From Streptomyces sp. NRRL F-6131 (GTDB lineage Bacteria; Actinomycetota; Actinomycetes; Streptomycetales; Streptomycetaceae): 64,000 nt of DNA. The notes beneath the pieces were generated by a model, which saw only the letters and a list, made by a program, of their open reading frames with translations, did no database searches and was not told the DNA's origin. Shown in pieces: positions 27,563 through 36,662 of the stretch. Numbering within the stretch: position 1 is the first letter of the stretch; every line of letters begins with the position of its first letter. The position numbers and the translations under genes are program-made. The stretch spans positions 28,101 to 92,100 of the forward strand of contig JOHN01000053.1 in the NCBI GenBank assembly GCA_000719695.1. The letters run 5' to 3'.

Positions 27563-27878
27563 GGGATCACCGCCTTGGTGGTGGGGGTGTGGGGTGGGGG
27601 TGAAGTGCGAGCCATGAAACCGGCGGCCCGGAGACACGTCAATGCTGTTGTCATAAGGGTCGGCGGGTGAACCGGCGGGTGAACCGGCCGTGGGTCCGGC
27701 GGGTGGGTCGGCGCTCGGACCCGCGGTGGACCCGCGGCCGACCGCGCACCGCGCCGCGCGCGGGGCGCCGCCGGGGGCGCCCGGAACCCCGGCGGGCGCC
27801 CTTTCCCCGCCGCCGCACGGGCCGTACGGTCGCAACCGGCCGACCGTCCGGCCCGCCGCGCCCGACCCTGGAGGGCCC

Positions 27879-29129
27879 GTGGAACCCCGCTGCCCGTACA
27901 CCCACGTCCTCGACCCCCGCGCCACCGACCTGCACGCCGAAGCCGCCCATCTGCGCACCCACGGCCCGGCCGTCCGGGTCGAACTCCCCGGCCGGGTCCT
28001 CGCCTGGTCGGTGACCCGCGCCGAGGTCGCCCGCCGGCTCCTCGCCGGCAACCGGCTCGCCAAGAACGCCCGCCGCCACTGGCCCGACTGGATCGACGGC
28101 CGGGTCGGCCCCGATTGGCCGCTGGCCAGCTGGGTCGCCGTGGAGTCGATGTTCACCAGCGACGACGAGGACCACCACCGACTGCGCACCCTGACCGCCC
28201 CGGCCTTCGGCCCCCGCCGCGTCGAGGCGCTGCGGCCCCGGATCCGGGCGATCGTCGACGGGCTGGTCGACGAACTGCGCAGCACCGCGCCCGGCGAGGC
28301 GGTCGACCTGCACGCCCGGCTCTCCTACCCGCTGCCCACCACGCTGATCTGCGACCTGTTCGGAGTCCCCGAGGAGCAGCGCGCGGAGGTGCGGCGCGTG
28401 GTCGACGGCGTCCTGGAGACCGGCGCCACCCCCGAGCGGGCCGGGGCCGTCCTCGACGACCTGTTCGCCGCCATGGCGCACCTGGTCGCCACCAAGCGGG
28501 CGGCCCCGGGCGACGACATGACCAGCGAGCTGATCGCGACCCGGGACGCCGCCGGCTCCCGGCTGAGCGAGCAGGAGCTGATCTCCACGCTGATCCTGAT
28601 GATCGGCGCCGGCTCCGAGACCACCGTCAACCTGATCGACCACACCGCGGCGCTGCTGCTCTCCCACCCCGAGCAGCTCGCGCTGGTCCGGGGCGGCACG
28701 GCCACCTGGCGCGACGCCATCGAGGAGGCGCTGCGACTGGAAGCGCCGGTGATGCACCTGCCGCTGCACTTCGCCGTCGAGGACATCGACCTCGGCGAGG
28801 GCGTGCTGATCCGCACCGGCGAACCGGTCCTGATCGCCTACGGGGCGAGCGGCCGGGACCCGGAGCTGCACCCCGACCGCCCCGACGCCTTCGACCTCAC
28901 CCGGCCCGACAAGACCACGCTGGCCTTCGGCCACGGCCGGCACTACTGCCTGGGCGCCGCGCTCGGCGTGCTGGAGGCCGAGGAGGCCCTGACCGCCCTG
29001 TTCGGGACCTTCCCCGACGTCGAACTCGCGGTTCCGGAGAAGGAGTTGCTCCACCAGGAGTCCTTCATCGTGAATGCTCTGCGCGCCCTCCCGGTCCGCC
29101 TCTCCCCCGCCGCGCACCGACCCGCCTGA
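27879..29129 (+). CDS. Cytochrome P450
   Basis: 416 residues from GTG 27879 with TGGAGGG upstream; earlier in-frame ATG would add an unstructured Pro/Arg leader. Heme-binding loop FGHGRHYCLGAALG (Cys357), I-helix MIGAGSETTVN, ExxR in EEALRLEAP, and N-terminal PYTHVLDPRATD typical of actinobacterial class I P450s (CYP105/107-like). Needs ferredoxin partners encoded elsewhere. The 280-base spacer to the divergent permease holds GGCGGGTGAACC direct repeats and presumably both promoters. Confidence 0.9.
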   Translation: MEPRCPYTHVLDPRATDLHAEAAHLRTHGPAVRVELPGRVLAWSVTRAEVARRLLAGNRLAKNARRHWPDWIDGRVGPDWPLASWVAVESMFTSDDEDHHRLRTLTAPAFGPRRVEALRPRIRAIVDGLVDELRSTAPGEAVDLHARLSYPLPTTLICDLFGVPEEQRAEVRRVVDGVLETGATPERAGAVLDDLFAAMAHLVATKRAAPGDDMTSELIATRDAAGSRLSEQELISTLILMIGAGSETTVNLIDHTAALLLSHPEQLALVRGGTATWRDAIEEALRLEAPVMHLPLHFAVEDIDLGEGVLIRTGEPVLIAYGASGRDPELHPDRPDAFDLTRPDKTTLAFGHGRHYCLGAALGVLEAEEALTALFGTFPDVELAVPEKELLHQESFIVNALRALPVRLSPAAHRPA

Positions 29130-29213
29130 CCGCCCGACCCCCGGCCGTCCCGGTCCCCGGCGCGGTTCCGGTCGCGGCGGCGACTGTCGGAGGCGGGGGT
29201 TAGCGTACGGTCC

Positions 29214-29738
29214 ATGGACGACGACACCCCCGCCGTACGCCTGGAGCCCTGGTCCGAGGGCGACGCGGAGCTGCTGCGCGCCCTCAACGCGCCCGCGCTG
29301 ATGACGCACCTCGGCGGCCCGGAGACCGAGGAGCAGCTCACCCGCCGCCACCGCCGGTACGTCGACCTGAGCGCCGACCGCACGGGGGCGGGGCGGATGT
29401 TCCGGATCGTGCTGCTGCCGGAGGGGGCGGTCGCGGGGAGCATCGGCTTCTGGGACCGCACCTGGGACGGCGAGGCGGTGTACGAGACGGGCTGGACGGT
29501 CCTGCCGGGCTTCCAGGGGCGGGGCGTGGCGAAGGCCGCGACCCGGGCGGTGGTGGCGCGGGCCCGGGCCGCCGGGCTCCGCCGCCACCTGCACGCCTTC
29601 CCCTCGGTGGACAACCCCGCGTCGAACGCGGTCTGCCGGGGGGCGGGCTTCGAACTGCTGGGCCGGCGGGACTTCGAGTACCCGCCGGGCCACCCGATCC
29701 ACTGCAACGACTGGCGGCTCGACCTCGGCCGCCCCTGA
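29214..29738 (+). CDS. GNAT family N-acetyltransferase
   Basis: 174 residues. RimJ/RimL-like layout: VRLEPWSEGDAELLRALNAP at the start, ETGWTVLPGFQGRGVAKAAT (acetyl-CoA loop Q/RxxGxG/A) near 95-115 and VDNPASNAVCRGAGFELLG near 140. Substrate unknown. Confidence 0.85.
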   Translation: MDDDTPAVRLEPWSEGDAELLRALNAPALMTHLGGPETEEQLTRRHRRYVDLSADRTGAGRMFRIVLLPEGAVAGSIGFWDRTWDGEAVYETGWTVLPGFQGRGVAKAATRAVVARARAAGLRRHLHAFPSVDNPASNAVCRGAGFELLGRRDFEYPPGHPIHCNDWRLDLGRP

Positions 29739-29774
29739 CCCCGCCGGGCAACCCCCGAGGTCCGGCGTCGCAAC

Positions 29775-30431
29775 TCAGCCGGTGCCCGCCCCGCCGAGCC
29801 GGAGGTTCCAGCGGCCGGCCCGCCCGGTCAGTTCGACGACGGCCAGCGGGGGCACGTCCAGTCGTCCGTAGGCCTGGTCCGGGACGCCGAGCGCGTGCAG
29901 GGCCGCCGCGCGGACGACGTCCGGTTCGGCGACCACGAGCACCCGGCCGGTCAGCCGGGCCGCCGTCCCGTCCAACCACCCGGCGACCCGGGCGCACAGC
30001 TGCCGCACCGACTCGCCCCCGTGCGGGGCGGCGGCCGGGTCGGCCAGCCAGGCCATCACCGCCTCCGGTTCCTCGGCGGCCACCTCGTCGAGGGTCCGCC
30101 CGCGCCAGCGTCCGGTGGCGCAGCCGCGCAGCGCGGGATCGGCGACGGCGCCGGGCAGCCCGAGCGCCTCGGCCGTGCGGCGGCAGCGGGCGGACGGCGA
30201 GACGAACCGGTGGGCCGCCGCCGGGAGTCCCGGTCCGACGGCGCGGGCAGCACGCACCCCGGCCTCGTCCACCGCAGCCTCGTCCACCGCCGCCTCGTCC
30301 GCGCCCCCGGACTCCTCCCCCACCGGGCCCTCGCCCGCCGAGGCTTCGCGCACCGAGTCTTCGTCGGCGAAGCGTGCCTGTCGCAGCGCGGGTCCGATCG
30401 CCGGGGAGACGAAGATCACCCGTACCGTCAT
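29775..30431 (-). CDS. Histidine-phosphatase-fold protein lacking the RHG motif
   Basis: 218 residues from ATG 30431 with GGGGGAAGGG upstream. The fold is recognisable from RFVSPSARCRRTAEALGL, GCATGRWRGRTLDEV and PHGGESVRQLCARVAGWL. However the N-terminal strand reads VRVIFVSPAIGPALRQARF, with Ser-Pro-Ala where active enzymes have Arg-His-Gly, and the second catalytic His region reads VVAEPDVVRAA. Residues about 33-60 are a Glu/Asp/Ala repeat (VDEAAVDEA). It is divergent from the cobalamin-riboswitch cbtBA unit. Probably non-phosphatase, or catalytically inactive; a distant CobC role cannot be excluded. Confidence 0.75.
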   Translation of the reverse strand: MTVRVIFVSPAIGPALRQARFADEDSVREASAGEGPVGEESGGADEAAVDEAAVDEAGVRAARAVGPGLPAAAHRFVSPSARCRRTAEALGLPGAVADPALRGCATGRWRGRTLDEVAAEEPEAVMAWLADPAAAPHGGESVRQLCARVAGWLDGTAARLTGRVLVVAEPDVVRAAALHALGVPDQAYGRLDVPPLAVVELTGRAGRWNLRLGGAGTG

Positions 30432-30574
30432 GCCCTTCCCCCTTCGTACACCTGTCACCCTTGGGGCCCCTCGGAGTGCCGTGCTCCGCACCCTCCCGGC
30501 GCGCGAACCCGCAGGTCGCGCCACGGCAACGATTCCGTGCGCGCCCTTGGCGCGGTCGGCACCGGGCGCTACGG

Positions 30575-30700
30575 TCTCCCCCGACAACTGAAGACGACGG
30601 CGAGACGGAAGTCCGGTGGGAATCCGGCACGGTCGCGCCACTGTATGCCGGATCCGGCCGCCTCACGCAACGGCAGGTCCCGGCAAGTCAGACCCGATGG
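30575..30700 (+). promoter_or_regulatory. Cobalamin riboswitch upstream of cbtBA
   Basis: Plus-strand elements in order: GGAAGTCCGGTGGGAATCC, GGCACGGTCGCGCCACTGTA, and a late GGCAAGTCAGACCCG B12 box. These are the conserved core and box of a cobalamin riboswitch, ending about 55 bases before the cbtB start. It should reduce cobalt import when B12 is sufficient. Confidence 0.88.
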
Positions 30701-30754
30701 CCGTCGTCCGAGCTCCACCGAACGGGACGCGTGTTTCCCCCAGGAGGTCCTGCC

Positions 30755-30979
30755 ATGGCCCAGTCCGTCTTGTCCCCCAGCCTGCCCGCCGCAGGCTCGG
30801 CCCCCGCGTCGCTGCCGATCCGCGCGATCCTCCCCTGGGCGCTGTTCCTCGGCACCCTGATGCTGGTCCTGCTCTACTTCGTCGGCGCCGAGCAGGGCGC
30901 CACCTCGGTCTTCTCCGGTGCGACCGTGCACGAGTGGGTGCACGACGGTCGTCACCTGCTCGGCTTCCCCTGCCACTGA
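30755..30979 (+). CDS. cbtB: Cobalt transporter subunit CbtB
   Basis: 74 residues from ATG 30755 with CAGGAGG at 30741-30747. One membrane helix (about 23-45: AILPWALFLGTLMLVLLYFV) and the C-terminal His/Cys metal tail HDGRHLLGFPCH that defines CbtB. It pairs with CbtA 17 bases downstream under a B12 riboswitch, which fixes cobalt as the cargo. Confidence 0.92.
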   Translation: MAQSVLSPSLPAAGSAPASLPIRAILPWALFLGTLMLVLLYFVGAEQGATSVFSGATVHEWVHDGRHLLGFPCH

Positions 30980-30996
30980 CCGGAGAACACGCACCG

Positions 30997-31860
30997 ATGA
31001 ACAACTCCGCATCCGTGCCGTCCGGCACCGTCGGCAGGATCCTGCTGCGCGGCCTGCTGGCCGGTCTGATCGCCGGGCTGGTGGCCTTCGTCTTCGCCTA
31101 CACCGTCGGCGAGGGCCCCGTCTCGGACTCCATCGCCCAGGAGCAGGCCCACTCCGCCCCGGCCGGGCACCACGACCACGGCGGCGGCTCCGGGGCCGGC
31201 GCCGCACAGGACGCCACCGGTCACGACCACGCCGCCGACGACGCCGGGGACGAGGAGGAGGAACTGGTCAGCCGTGACGTGCAGTCCACCGCCGGTCTCG
31301 CCACCGGTGTCCTGGTGTACGGCGTCGCCGTCGGCGGGATCGCCGCGCTGGCGTTCTGCTTCGCCCTCGGCCGGGTCGGCCGGTTCGGTCCCCGGGCCAC
31401 CGCCGCGCTGGTGGCGGGCGCCGCCTTCGTCACCGTCTACTTCGTGCCGTTCCTCAAGTACCCGGCGAACCCGCCGGCGGTCGGCAATCCGGACACCATC
31501 GGGAAGCGCACCGCGCTGTTCTTCCTGATGATCGCGCTCAGCGTGCTGATCGGCGTCGCCGCGGTGATCCTCGGCAAGCGCCTGGCCCCGCGGCTGGGCA
31601 CCTGGAACGCCACCGTCGCGGCCGCTCTCGGCTACGCCGTGGTGATGGCCGCACTGGCCCTCGTCCTGCCGGCCAACGACGACGCCGTCCCGGAGGGGTT
31701 CCCGGCCGCGCTGCTGTGGGACTTCCGACTCGCCTCGATCGGGCTCCAGGTGGTGCTGTGGACCGGGTTCGCCCTGGTCTTCGGCGCCCTGTCCCAGCGC
31801 GTGCTGGCCCCGGCGGCCCCGGCCGCCGACCGCGCGCCGGTCGCCGCCCCGGCCGTCTGA
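30997..31860 (+). CDS. cbtA: Cobalt transporter subunit CbtA
   Basis: 287 residues. About seven membrane segments; the first (RILLRGLLAGLIAGLVAFVFAYTVGEGPV) is followed by a His-rich loop (HHDHGGG, GHDHAADD) of about 40 residues suited to metal capture. Later PFLKYPANPPAVGNPDTI and LWDFRLASIGLQ are CbtA signatures. It works with CbtB as a secondary cobalt importer for cobalamin synthesis. Confidence 0.92.
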   Translation: MNNSASVPSGTVGRILLRGLLAGLIAGLVAFVFAYTVGEGPVSDSIAQEQAHSAPAGHHDHGGGSGAGAAQDATGHDHAADDAGDEEEELVSRDVQSTAGLATGVLVYGVAVGGIAALAFCFALGRVGRFGPRATAALVAGAAFVTVYFVPFLKYPANPPAVGNPDTIGKRTALFFLMIALSVLIGVAAVILGKRLAPRLGTWNATVAAALGYAVVMAALALVLPANDDAVPEGFPAALLWDFRLASIGLQVVLWTGFALVFGALSQRVLAPAAPAADRAPVAAPAV

Positions 31861-31887
31861 CCGGTCCTCCGCGCGGCACCGCACCAC

Positions 31888-31956
31888 GCACCACCGCACG
31901 TCGCACGAAGCACCACCGCACGTCACACGAAGCACCACCGCACCACGCACCACCGC
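31888..31956. repeat. 22-bp direct repeats after cbtA
   Basis: GCACCACCGCACGTCGCACG-type units at 31888-31909 and 31910-31931, with a partial third copy to about 31956. Noncoding. Confidence 0.75.
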
Positions 31957-31986
31957 GAGGACCGGGCGCACCCAGCGCACCGGCCC

Positions 31987-32032
31987 CGACGACTCGACCC
32001 CGCCGAGGCGCGCCGGCGGGGTCGAGTCGTCG
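31987..32032. terminator. Bidirectional hairpin terminator
   Basis: Perfect 19-bp arms (31987-32005 CGACGACTCGACCCCGCCG; 32014-32032 complement) with an 8-base loop, between convergent cbtA and the VC0807-type gene. Confidence 0.85.
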
Positions 32033-32073
32033 TCCGTCGTTCCGCACCGCCGCGCGCCGCGCGGACGGCGGGA

Positions 32074-32790
32074 TCAGACCGTGGCCGGCGTCGCCGCCCC
32101 CGCCGCAGCCGCCTCGGCCTCGCGCTCCGCCCGGGCCGCCGCCGCGGCGGCACCCTGGGCCCGGGCCCGCTTGGCGTAGCTGACCGTCCAGGTGACCAGC
32201 AGCACGGTCACACCGATCGACAGCACCGTGTTCAGCGCCTGCATCGCACCGGTGTCGAGCACGTAGGAGAGCCCGACCCGCAGCGCGGCCTCCAGCAGGT
32301 AGGCCACCCCCCAGCCGACGGTCAGGTTCCGCTGCACCCGCCGGAAGCCGGACAGCGCCCAGAGCCCCTCCCACCGCTCCAGCGACTCGGCCGTGCCGTC
32401 GGTGGCGAACTTCCGGCCGAAGTAGAACATCAGCGGCCGGGGCGCGGCCAGGCTGGCCAGGCAGACCACGCCGAACAGGCCGGTGATGATCGAGTCCTTG
32501 ACCAGCAGGAAGTGCGCGTCGGCCGGGCCCGCCAGGGTGACCACGACGGTCAGCGCGAGGAAGATCAGCGAGATCGCCGCGAACTCGTCGACCCGCCGCT
32601 TCCACGCCAGGTAGACGCCCAGGTCGAGGACGGGCCAGAGGGCCGAGGTCAGCAGGGCGGTGAACTCGCCGTAGCCGTGGTCGGTGAGCTGGTTGTACGT
32701 GATGATCGGCGCGACGATGTTCAGGCCGATGGTGAGCGCCCAGCCGAGTGCGTTCGCACCGCCGCGCTTCTTCGTTGCCTCGGACGGCAA
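32074..32790 (-). CDS. VC0807 family integral membrane protein
   Basis: 238 residues from TTG 32790 preceded by GGGGGATACC; an in-frame ATG at 32877 would add 29 unconserved residues. Five to six hydrophobic segments starting ALGWALTIGLNIVAPIITYNQL, a basic loop YLAWKRRVDEFAA, and LMFYFGRKFATDGTAES near the middle are family features. The tail is an Ala/Glu/Arg-rich helix. Function unknown. Confidence 0.75.
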   Translation of the reverse strand: MPSEATKKRGGANALGWALTIGLNIVAPIITYNQLTDHGYGEFTALLTSALWPVLDLGVYLAWKRRVDEFAAISLIFLALTVVVTLAGPADAHFLLVKDSIITGLFGVVCLASLAAPRPLMFYFGRKFATDGTAESLERWEGLWALSGFRRVQRNLTVGWGVAYLLEAALRVGLSYVLDTGAMQALNTVLSIGVTVLLVTWTVSYAKRARAQGAAAAAARAEREAEAAAAGAATPATV

Positions 32791-33038
32791 GGTATCCCCC
32801 GATGATCTTGATGATGGGCGGACGGACTCTAGCGGATCACCCGTCAGGACCGCCACGGCGGTGCCGATCCCGGACAACAGGTCGTCGACGACCGGTCGAC
32901 GGGCCGGCCGGGGCGACCGACCGGGCCGTCGAACGGCCCCTCACCGCACGGCCCGTGCCCGCCCCGGTGTTTGGCGGCGTCGACGCCGGACAGACGCCGA
33001 GCCGTGGCACGTTCCCGGAGCGGAGAAGGAGGCGCCCG

Positions 33039-34004
33039 ATGCGCGGCAGAAGCGACCTGGCCGGACGGACGGCCCTGGTGACCGGTTCCTCGCGCGGCCT
33101 CGGCCTGCTGATCGCCGACGAGCTCACCGCCCGCGGCTGCCGGGTGATGCTCTGTGCCCGGGACGAACTGGCCCTGGAGCGGGCCGTCCGGCGACTGCGC
33201 GGCCGCCCCGGCGAGGTGGCGGCCACCGCCTGCGACCTCGTCGCCGCCGACACCCCGACCCGGCTGCTCGCCGCGGTCCGGGACCGGTTCGGCGCCGAGG
33301 TGGACCTGCTGGTCAACAACGCCGGACTGATCCAGGTCGGCCCGGTCACCTCCCTGCAGGAACAGGACTTCCGACGGGCCCACGAGCTGATGGTCATGGC
33401 GCCGCTGCGCCTCGTCCAAGCGGCGCTGCCCGCGATGCGCGCCCGCGGCGCGGGGTCGATCGTCATGATCGGCTCGATCGGCGGGAAGGTCCCGGCGCCG
33501 CACCTGCTGCCGTACGTGACCGCCAAGTTCGGCCTCACCGGCCTCTCCGAGGGACTCGCCGCCGAGCTGGCGCCGCACGGGATCCGGGTCACCACCGTCG
33601 TCCCGGGGCTGATGCGCACCGGGTCGCAGACGGCCGCCGAGTTCGCCGGACAGGCCGACCGGGAGTACGCCTGGTTCGCCACCGCCGCGTCGCTGCCGCT
33701 GCTGTCGACGGACGCCGGACGGGCGGCGCGCCGGATCGTCCGGGCGGTCGAGACCGGCCGCCGGGAGCTGCTCCTCACCCCGCTCGCCCAGGTCGCGGCC
33801 CGCGCCCACGGTCTCGCGCCCGCCACCGCGGGCCGGCTGCTCACCCTCACCGCGCGTCTGCTCCCGTCCGCCGGGGCCGCCCCCGAGCACGGGGTCCCGG
33901 GATCCCGGGCGGCGGCCCGGCACCGCCCCGGCGGGCCGGTCGACCGGCTCACCGTGCTCGGCCGCCGGGCCGCCCGGGCCCACAACGAACCACCGGCGTC
34001 CTGA
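33039..34004 (+). CDS. SDR family NAD(P)-dependent oxidoreductase
   Basis: 321 residues from ATG 33039 with AAGGAGG at 33026-33032. Rossmann motif VTGSSRGLGLLIA, NNAG, catalytic Ser in MIGSIGGK and Tyr/Lys in PYVTAKFGL are all present; PGLMRTG follows. The last 60 residues after the SDR core are Arg/Pro-rich and extra. Likely co-transcribed with the zinc dehydrogenase 65 bases on; a redox pair with unknown substrate. Confidence 0.87.
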   Translation: MRGRSDLAGRTALVTGSSRGLGLLIADELTARGCRVMLCARDELALERAVRRLRGRPGEVAATACDLVAADTPTRLLAAVRDRFGAEVDLLVNNAGLIQVGPVTSLQEQDFRRAHELMVMAPLRLVQAALPAMRARGAGSIVMIGSIGGKVPAPHLLPYVTAKFGLTGLSEGLAAELAPHGIRVTTVVPGLMRTGSQTAAEFAGQADREYAWFATAASLPLLSTDAGRAARRIVRAVETGRRELLLTPLAQVAARAHGLAPATAGRLLTLTARLLPSAGAAPEHGVPGSRAAARHRPGGPVDRLTVLGRRAARAHNEPPAS

Positions 34005-34069
34005 CCGCGGCGCCCCCGCACCCGACGCCCGGCGAGCGGGACGGCCGGACGCGACCGGAGGAGGACCAG

Positions 34070-35254
34070 ATGAAAGCCCTGACCTGGCACGGACGCCGCG
34101 ACGTCCGCGTCGACACCGTCCCCGACCCGGTGCTGCGGGACCCGACCGACGTGCTGGTCGAGGTCACCACCACCGGACTCTGCGGATCGGACCTCCACCT
34201 GTACGAGGTCCTCGGCGCCTTCCTCGACGAGGGCGACATCCTCGGCCACGAGGCGATGGGCGTGGTGCGGGAGGTCGGCAGCGCCGTCCACGCGGTCGGG
34301 GTGGGCGACCGGGTCGTGGTGCCGTTCAACGTCTCCTGCGGCACCTGCCGCATGTGCGTGAACGGCCTGCAGTCCCAGTGCGAGACCACCCAGGTGCGCG
34401 CCTACGGGACCGGCGCGGCCCTGTTCGGCTACACCAAGCTCTACGGGCAGGTCCCGGGCGGACAGGCGGAGCTGCTCCGGGTGCCGTTCGGCAACACCCT
34501 GCCCGTCGTCGTCCCGCACGGGCCGCCCGACGAGCGCTACGTCCTGCTGTCCGACGTGCTGCCGACCGCCTGGCAGGCCGTGGAGTACGCCGCGGTGCCA
34601 CCCGGCGGCAGCGTCGCCGTGCTCGGACTCGGGCCGATCGGCGACATGTGCACCCGCATCGCGCGGCACCGCGGCGCGGCCACCGTGATCGGGGTCGACC
34701 TCGTGCCCGAGCGGCTGGAGCGCGCCCGGGCCAACGGCGTCGACACGCTCGACCTGGCCCGGCTCGGCTCCCGGGTGGTCGACGCCGCGCGCGACCTCAC
34801 CGACGGACGCGGTCCGCACGCCGTGATCGACGCCGTCGGCATGGAGGCGCACGGCTCGCCCGCCGCCACCGCCGCGCAGCGGATGACGTCGCTGCTGCCG
34901 GACGCGCTGGCCGCCCGGCTGATGACCCGCGTCGGCCTGGACCGGCTGCACGCCCTGCACCTGGCCGTCGACATGGTGCGGCGCGGCGGCACGATCTCGC
35001 TGTCCGGCGTGTACGGCGGCATGACCGACCCGCTGCCGATGCTGACCATGTTCGACAAGCAGCTCTGCCTGCGGATGGGCCAGGCCAACGTCCTGCGCTG
35101 GATGGACGACCTGCTGCCGCTGCTGGGCGACGGCGACCCGCTCGGGGTGGACGGGTTCGCGACCCACCACCTGCCGCTGGCCGAGGCACCGGCCGCGTAC
35201 GAGATGTTCCAGCGCAAGCAGGACGGTGTGGTCAAGGTGCTCCTGAAGCCCTGA
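34070..35254 (+). CDS. Zinc-dependent alcohol dehydrogenase
   Basis: 394 residues, GGAGGAGG at 34057-34064. Catalytic zinc ligands Cys38 (GLCGSDLH) and the GHEAMG pair, structural zinc cysteines in SCGTCRMCVNGLQSQC, and the NAD fold VAVLGLGPIGDM. Of the type annotated as formaldehyde-dehydrogenase-like or threonine-dehydrogenase-like oxidoreductases. A 9-base gap separates its stop from the next ATG. Confidence 0.88.
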   Translation: MKALTWHGRRDVRVDTVPDPVLRDPTDVLVEVTTTGLCGSDLHLYEVLGAFLDEGDILGHEAMGVVREVGSAVHAVGVGDRVVVPFNVSCGTCRMCVNGLQSQCETTQVRAYGTGAALFGYTKLYGQVPGGQAELLRVPFGNTLPVVVPHGPPDERYVLLSDVLPTAWQAVEYAAVPPGGSVAVLGLGPIGDMCTRIARHRGAATVIGVDLVPERLERARANGVDTLDLARLGSRVVDAARDLTDGRGPHAVIDAVGMEAHGSPAATAAQRMTSLLPDALAARLMTRVGLDRLHALHLAVDMVRRGGTISLSGVYGGMTDPLPMLTMFDKQLCLRMGQANVLRWMDDLLPLLGDGDPLGVDGFATHHLPLAEAPAAYEMFQRKQDGVVKVLLKP

Positions 35255-35262
35255 CCGGCGTC

Positions 35263-36528
35263 ATGTCACGGGAGAGCGCGGGCGCGCGGCGACCGGGCGG
35301 GCCGGGCGGCAGACCCCGGCGGCCCGGCGGGCGGAGCGCGGACACCCCGGCGGGACGCACCGGGTCGGGACGCACGCCAGCGGGACGCACCGGGTCGGGA
35401 CGCATCAGGGCGGGACGCACGCCGGCGGGACGCACCGGGTCGGGCCGCGCGCCGTCGGGGCGCAGCCGGCCACCGCGCACCGGGCCGCCGCGGGTCGACG
35501 ACCGGGTGCCGCCCGGGCTGCGGACCGCCGCCGGGTACGCCTGGCGGCTGGTACTGCTCGGCGTGGCCGCCTACCTGGCCGTCACGGTGCTGACCCGGCT
35601 CGAACTGCCGGTGATCGCCCTGTTCGTAGCCCTGGTCATCACCTCCGTGCTGCGGCCCCCGGTCGACCTGCTCGCCCGGGTGGTGCCCCGCGCGCTCGCC
35701 GTGCTGCTCACCCTGCTCGTCACCCTCGCGCTGGTCGGCGGGATCCTCACCCTGGTCGGGACGACCGTCGCCGACGAGTGGACCCGGCTGGGCGGCGAGC
35801 TGCACGGCGGTCTCGGCCGGATCGACCGCTGGCTCACCGGCGCGCCCTTCCACCTGCACCCCGGCACGGTCACCGATCTACGGGGCAGGATCGGCGAGTT
35901 CGTCACCACCCACCGCGAGGCGCTGCTCAGCACCGCGCTCAGCAGCGCGGGCCGGATCGTCGAACTGCTCACCGGCCTGGCACTCGCGGTGTTCTGTTCG
36001 GTGTTCTTCCTGCACTCCGGCGACCGGATGTGGGCCTGGGCGCAGCACCAGCTGCCGGCCCGCACCCGCCCGGTGTGGGAGCGGGCGGGCCGCGCCGCCT
36101 GGCACACCTTCGCCGGGTACACCCGCGGGGTGCTGATCGTGGCGGCGTCGAACGCCGTCCTGGTCGGCATCGCGCTGGCCGTGCTGCGGGTGCCGCTGGT
36201 CCTGCCGCTGGTCGTGCTGGAGTTCGTCGCGGCGCTCGTCCCGCTGATCGGCTCGCCGATCGCCCTGGTGGTCGCGGCCCTGGTCGCGCTGGCCGCCCGC
36301 GGTCCGGTGGTGGCGCTGCTGGTGCTCGCCCTGATCGTGGTGATCGGCCAGATCGAGGGGCATCTGCTGCACCCGCTGGTACTGGGCTGGTCGGTGCGGA
36401 TCCATCCGGTGGTGATCGCGCTCTCGGTGGCCGGCGGCGCCGTGCTCGGTGGTGTGCTGGGCGCGATGGTGGCGGTCCCGGTGGTGTCGGTGACCTGGGC
36501 GGTGATCGGCGCCCTGCGCCACGAGTGA
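35263..36528 (+). CDS. AI-2E family transporter with repeat-rich N-terminus
   Basis: 421 residues. From about residue 90 on it is a PerM/AI-2E-family membrane protein: AAYLAVTVLTRLELPVIALF, a soluble amphipathic middle, LEFVAALVPLIGSPIAL and GHLLHPLVLGWSVRIHPVVIAL. The first 85 residues are a Gly/Arg/Thr tandem repeat (AGRTGSGRTP units), cytosolic and strongly basic, not seen in the family. The family includes sodium/proton exchangers as well as putative AI-2 exporters, so the substrate is open. Confidence 0.82.
   Translation: MSRESAGARRPGGPGGRPRRPGGRSADTPAGRTGSGRTPAGRTGSGRIRAGRTPAGRTGSGRAPSGRSRPPRTGPPRVDDRVPPGLRTAAGYAWRLVLLGVAAYLAVTVLTRLELPVIALFVALVITSVLRPPVDLLARVVPRALAVLLTLLVTLALVGGILTLVGTTVADEWTRLGGELHGGLGRIDRWLTGAPFHLHPGTVTDLRGRIGEFVTTHREALLSTALSSAGRIVELLTGLALAVFCSVFFLHSGDRMWAWAQHQLPARTRPVWERAGRAAWHTFAGYTRGVLIVAASNAVLVGIALAVLRVPLVLPLVVLEFVAALVPLIGSPIALVVAALVALAARGPVVALLVLALIVVIGQIEGHLLHPLVLGWSVRIHPVVIALSVAGGAVLGGVLGAMVAVPVVSVTWAVIGALRHE
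35350..35454 (+). repeat. 30-bp coding minisatellite in the AI-2E gene
   Basis: Units begin GCGGGACGCACCGGGTCGGG at 35350, 35380 and 35425, with a half unit between the second and third. Each full unit codes a 10-residue AGRTGSGRTP-like block. Confidence 0.85.
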
Positions 36529-36662
36529 ACCCACGGATCGTGACGTCCAGTCACCGTCCGTACGGCGACCGGAGTGGTGGTTCACCGAGAAAGACCTTCC
36601 CACCTGGGACGATTCACCGGGCAGTCGAGCCGGAAGCCGACCGATCGTCGTGACGCTCGGTT

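Noticed and set aside
23387..28285. Single 1632-codon minus-strand protein fusing a permease with a long Arg/Pro tail
   Set aside because: The part after the poly-G tract is an out-of-frame reading of the amidohydrolase; the open frame results from the homopolymer, not a true fusion.
31888..31956. Possible CRISPR-like repeats
   Set aside because: Two adjacent 22-bp units without unique spacers and no cas genes.
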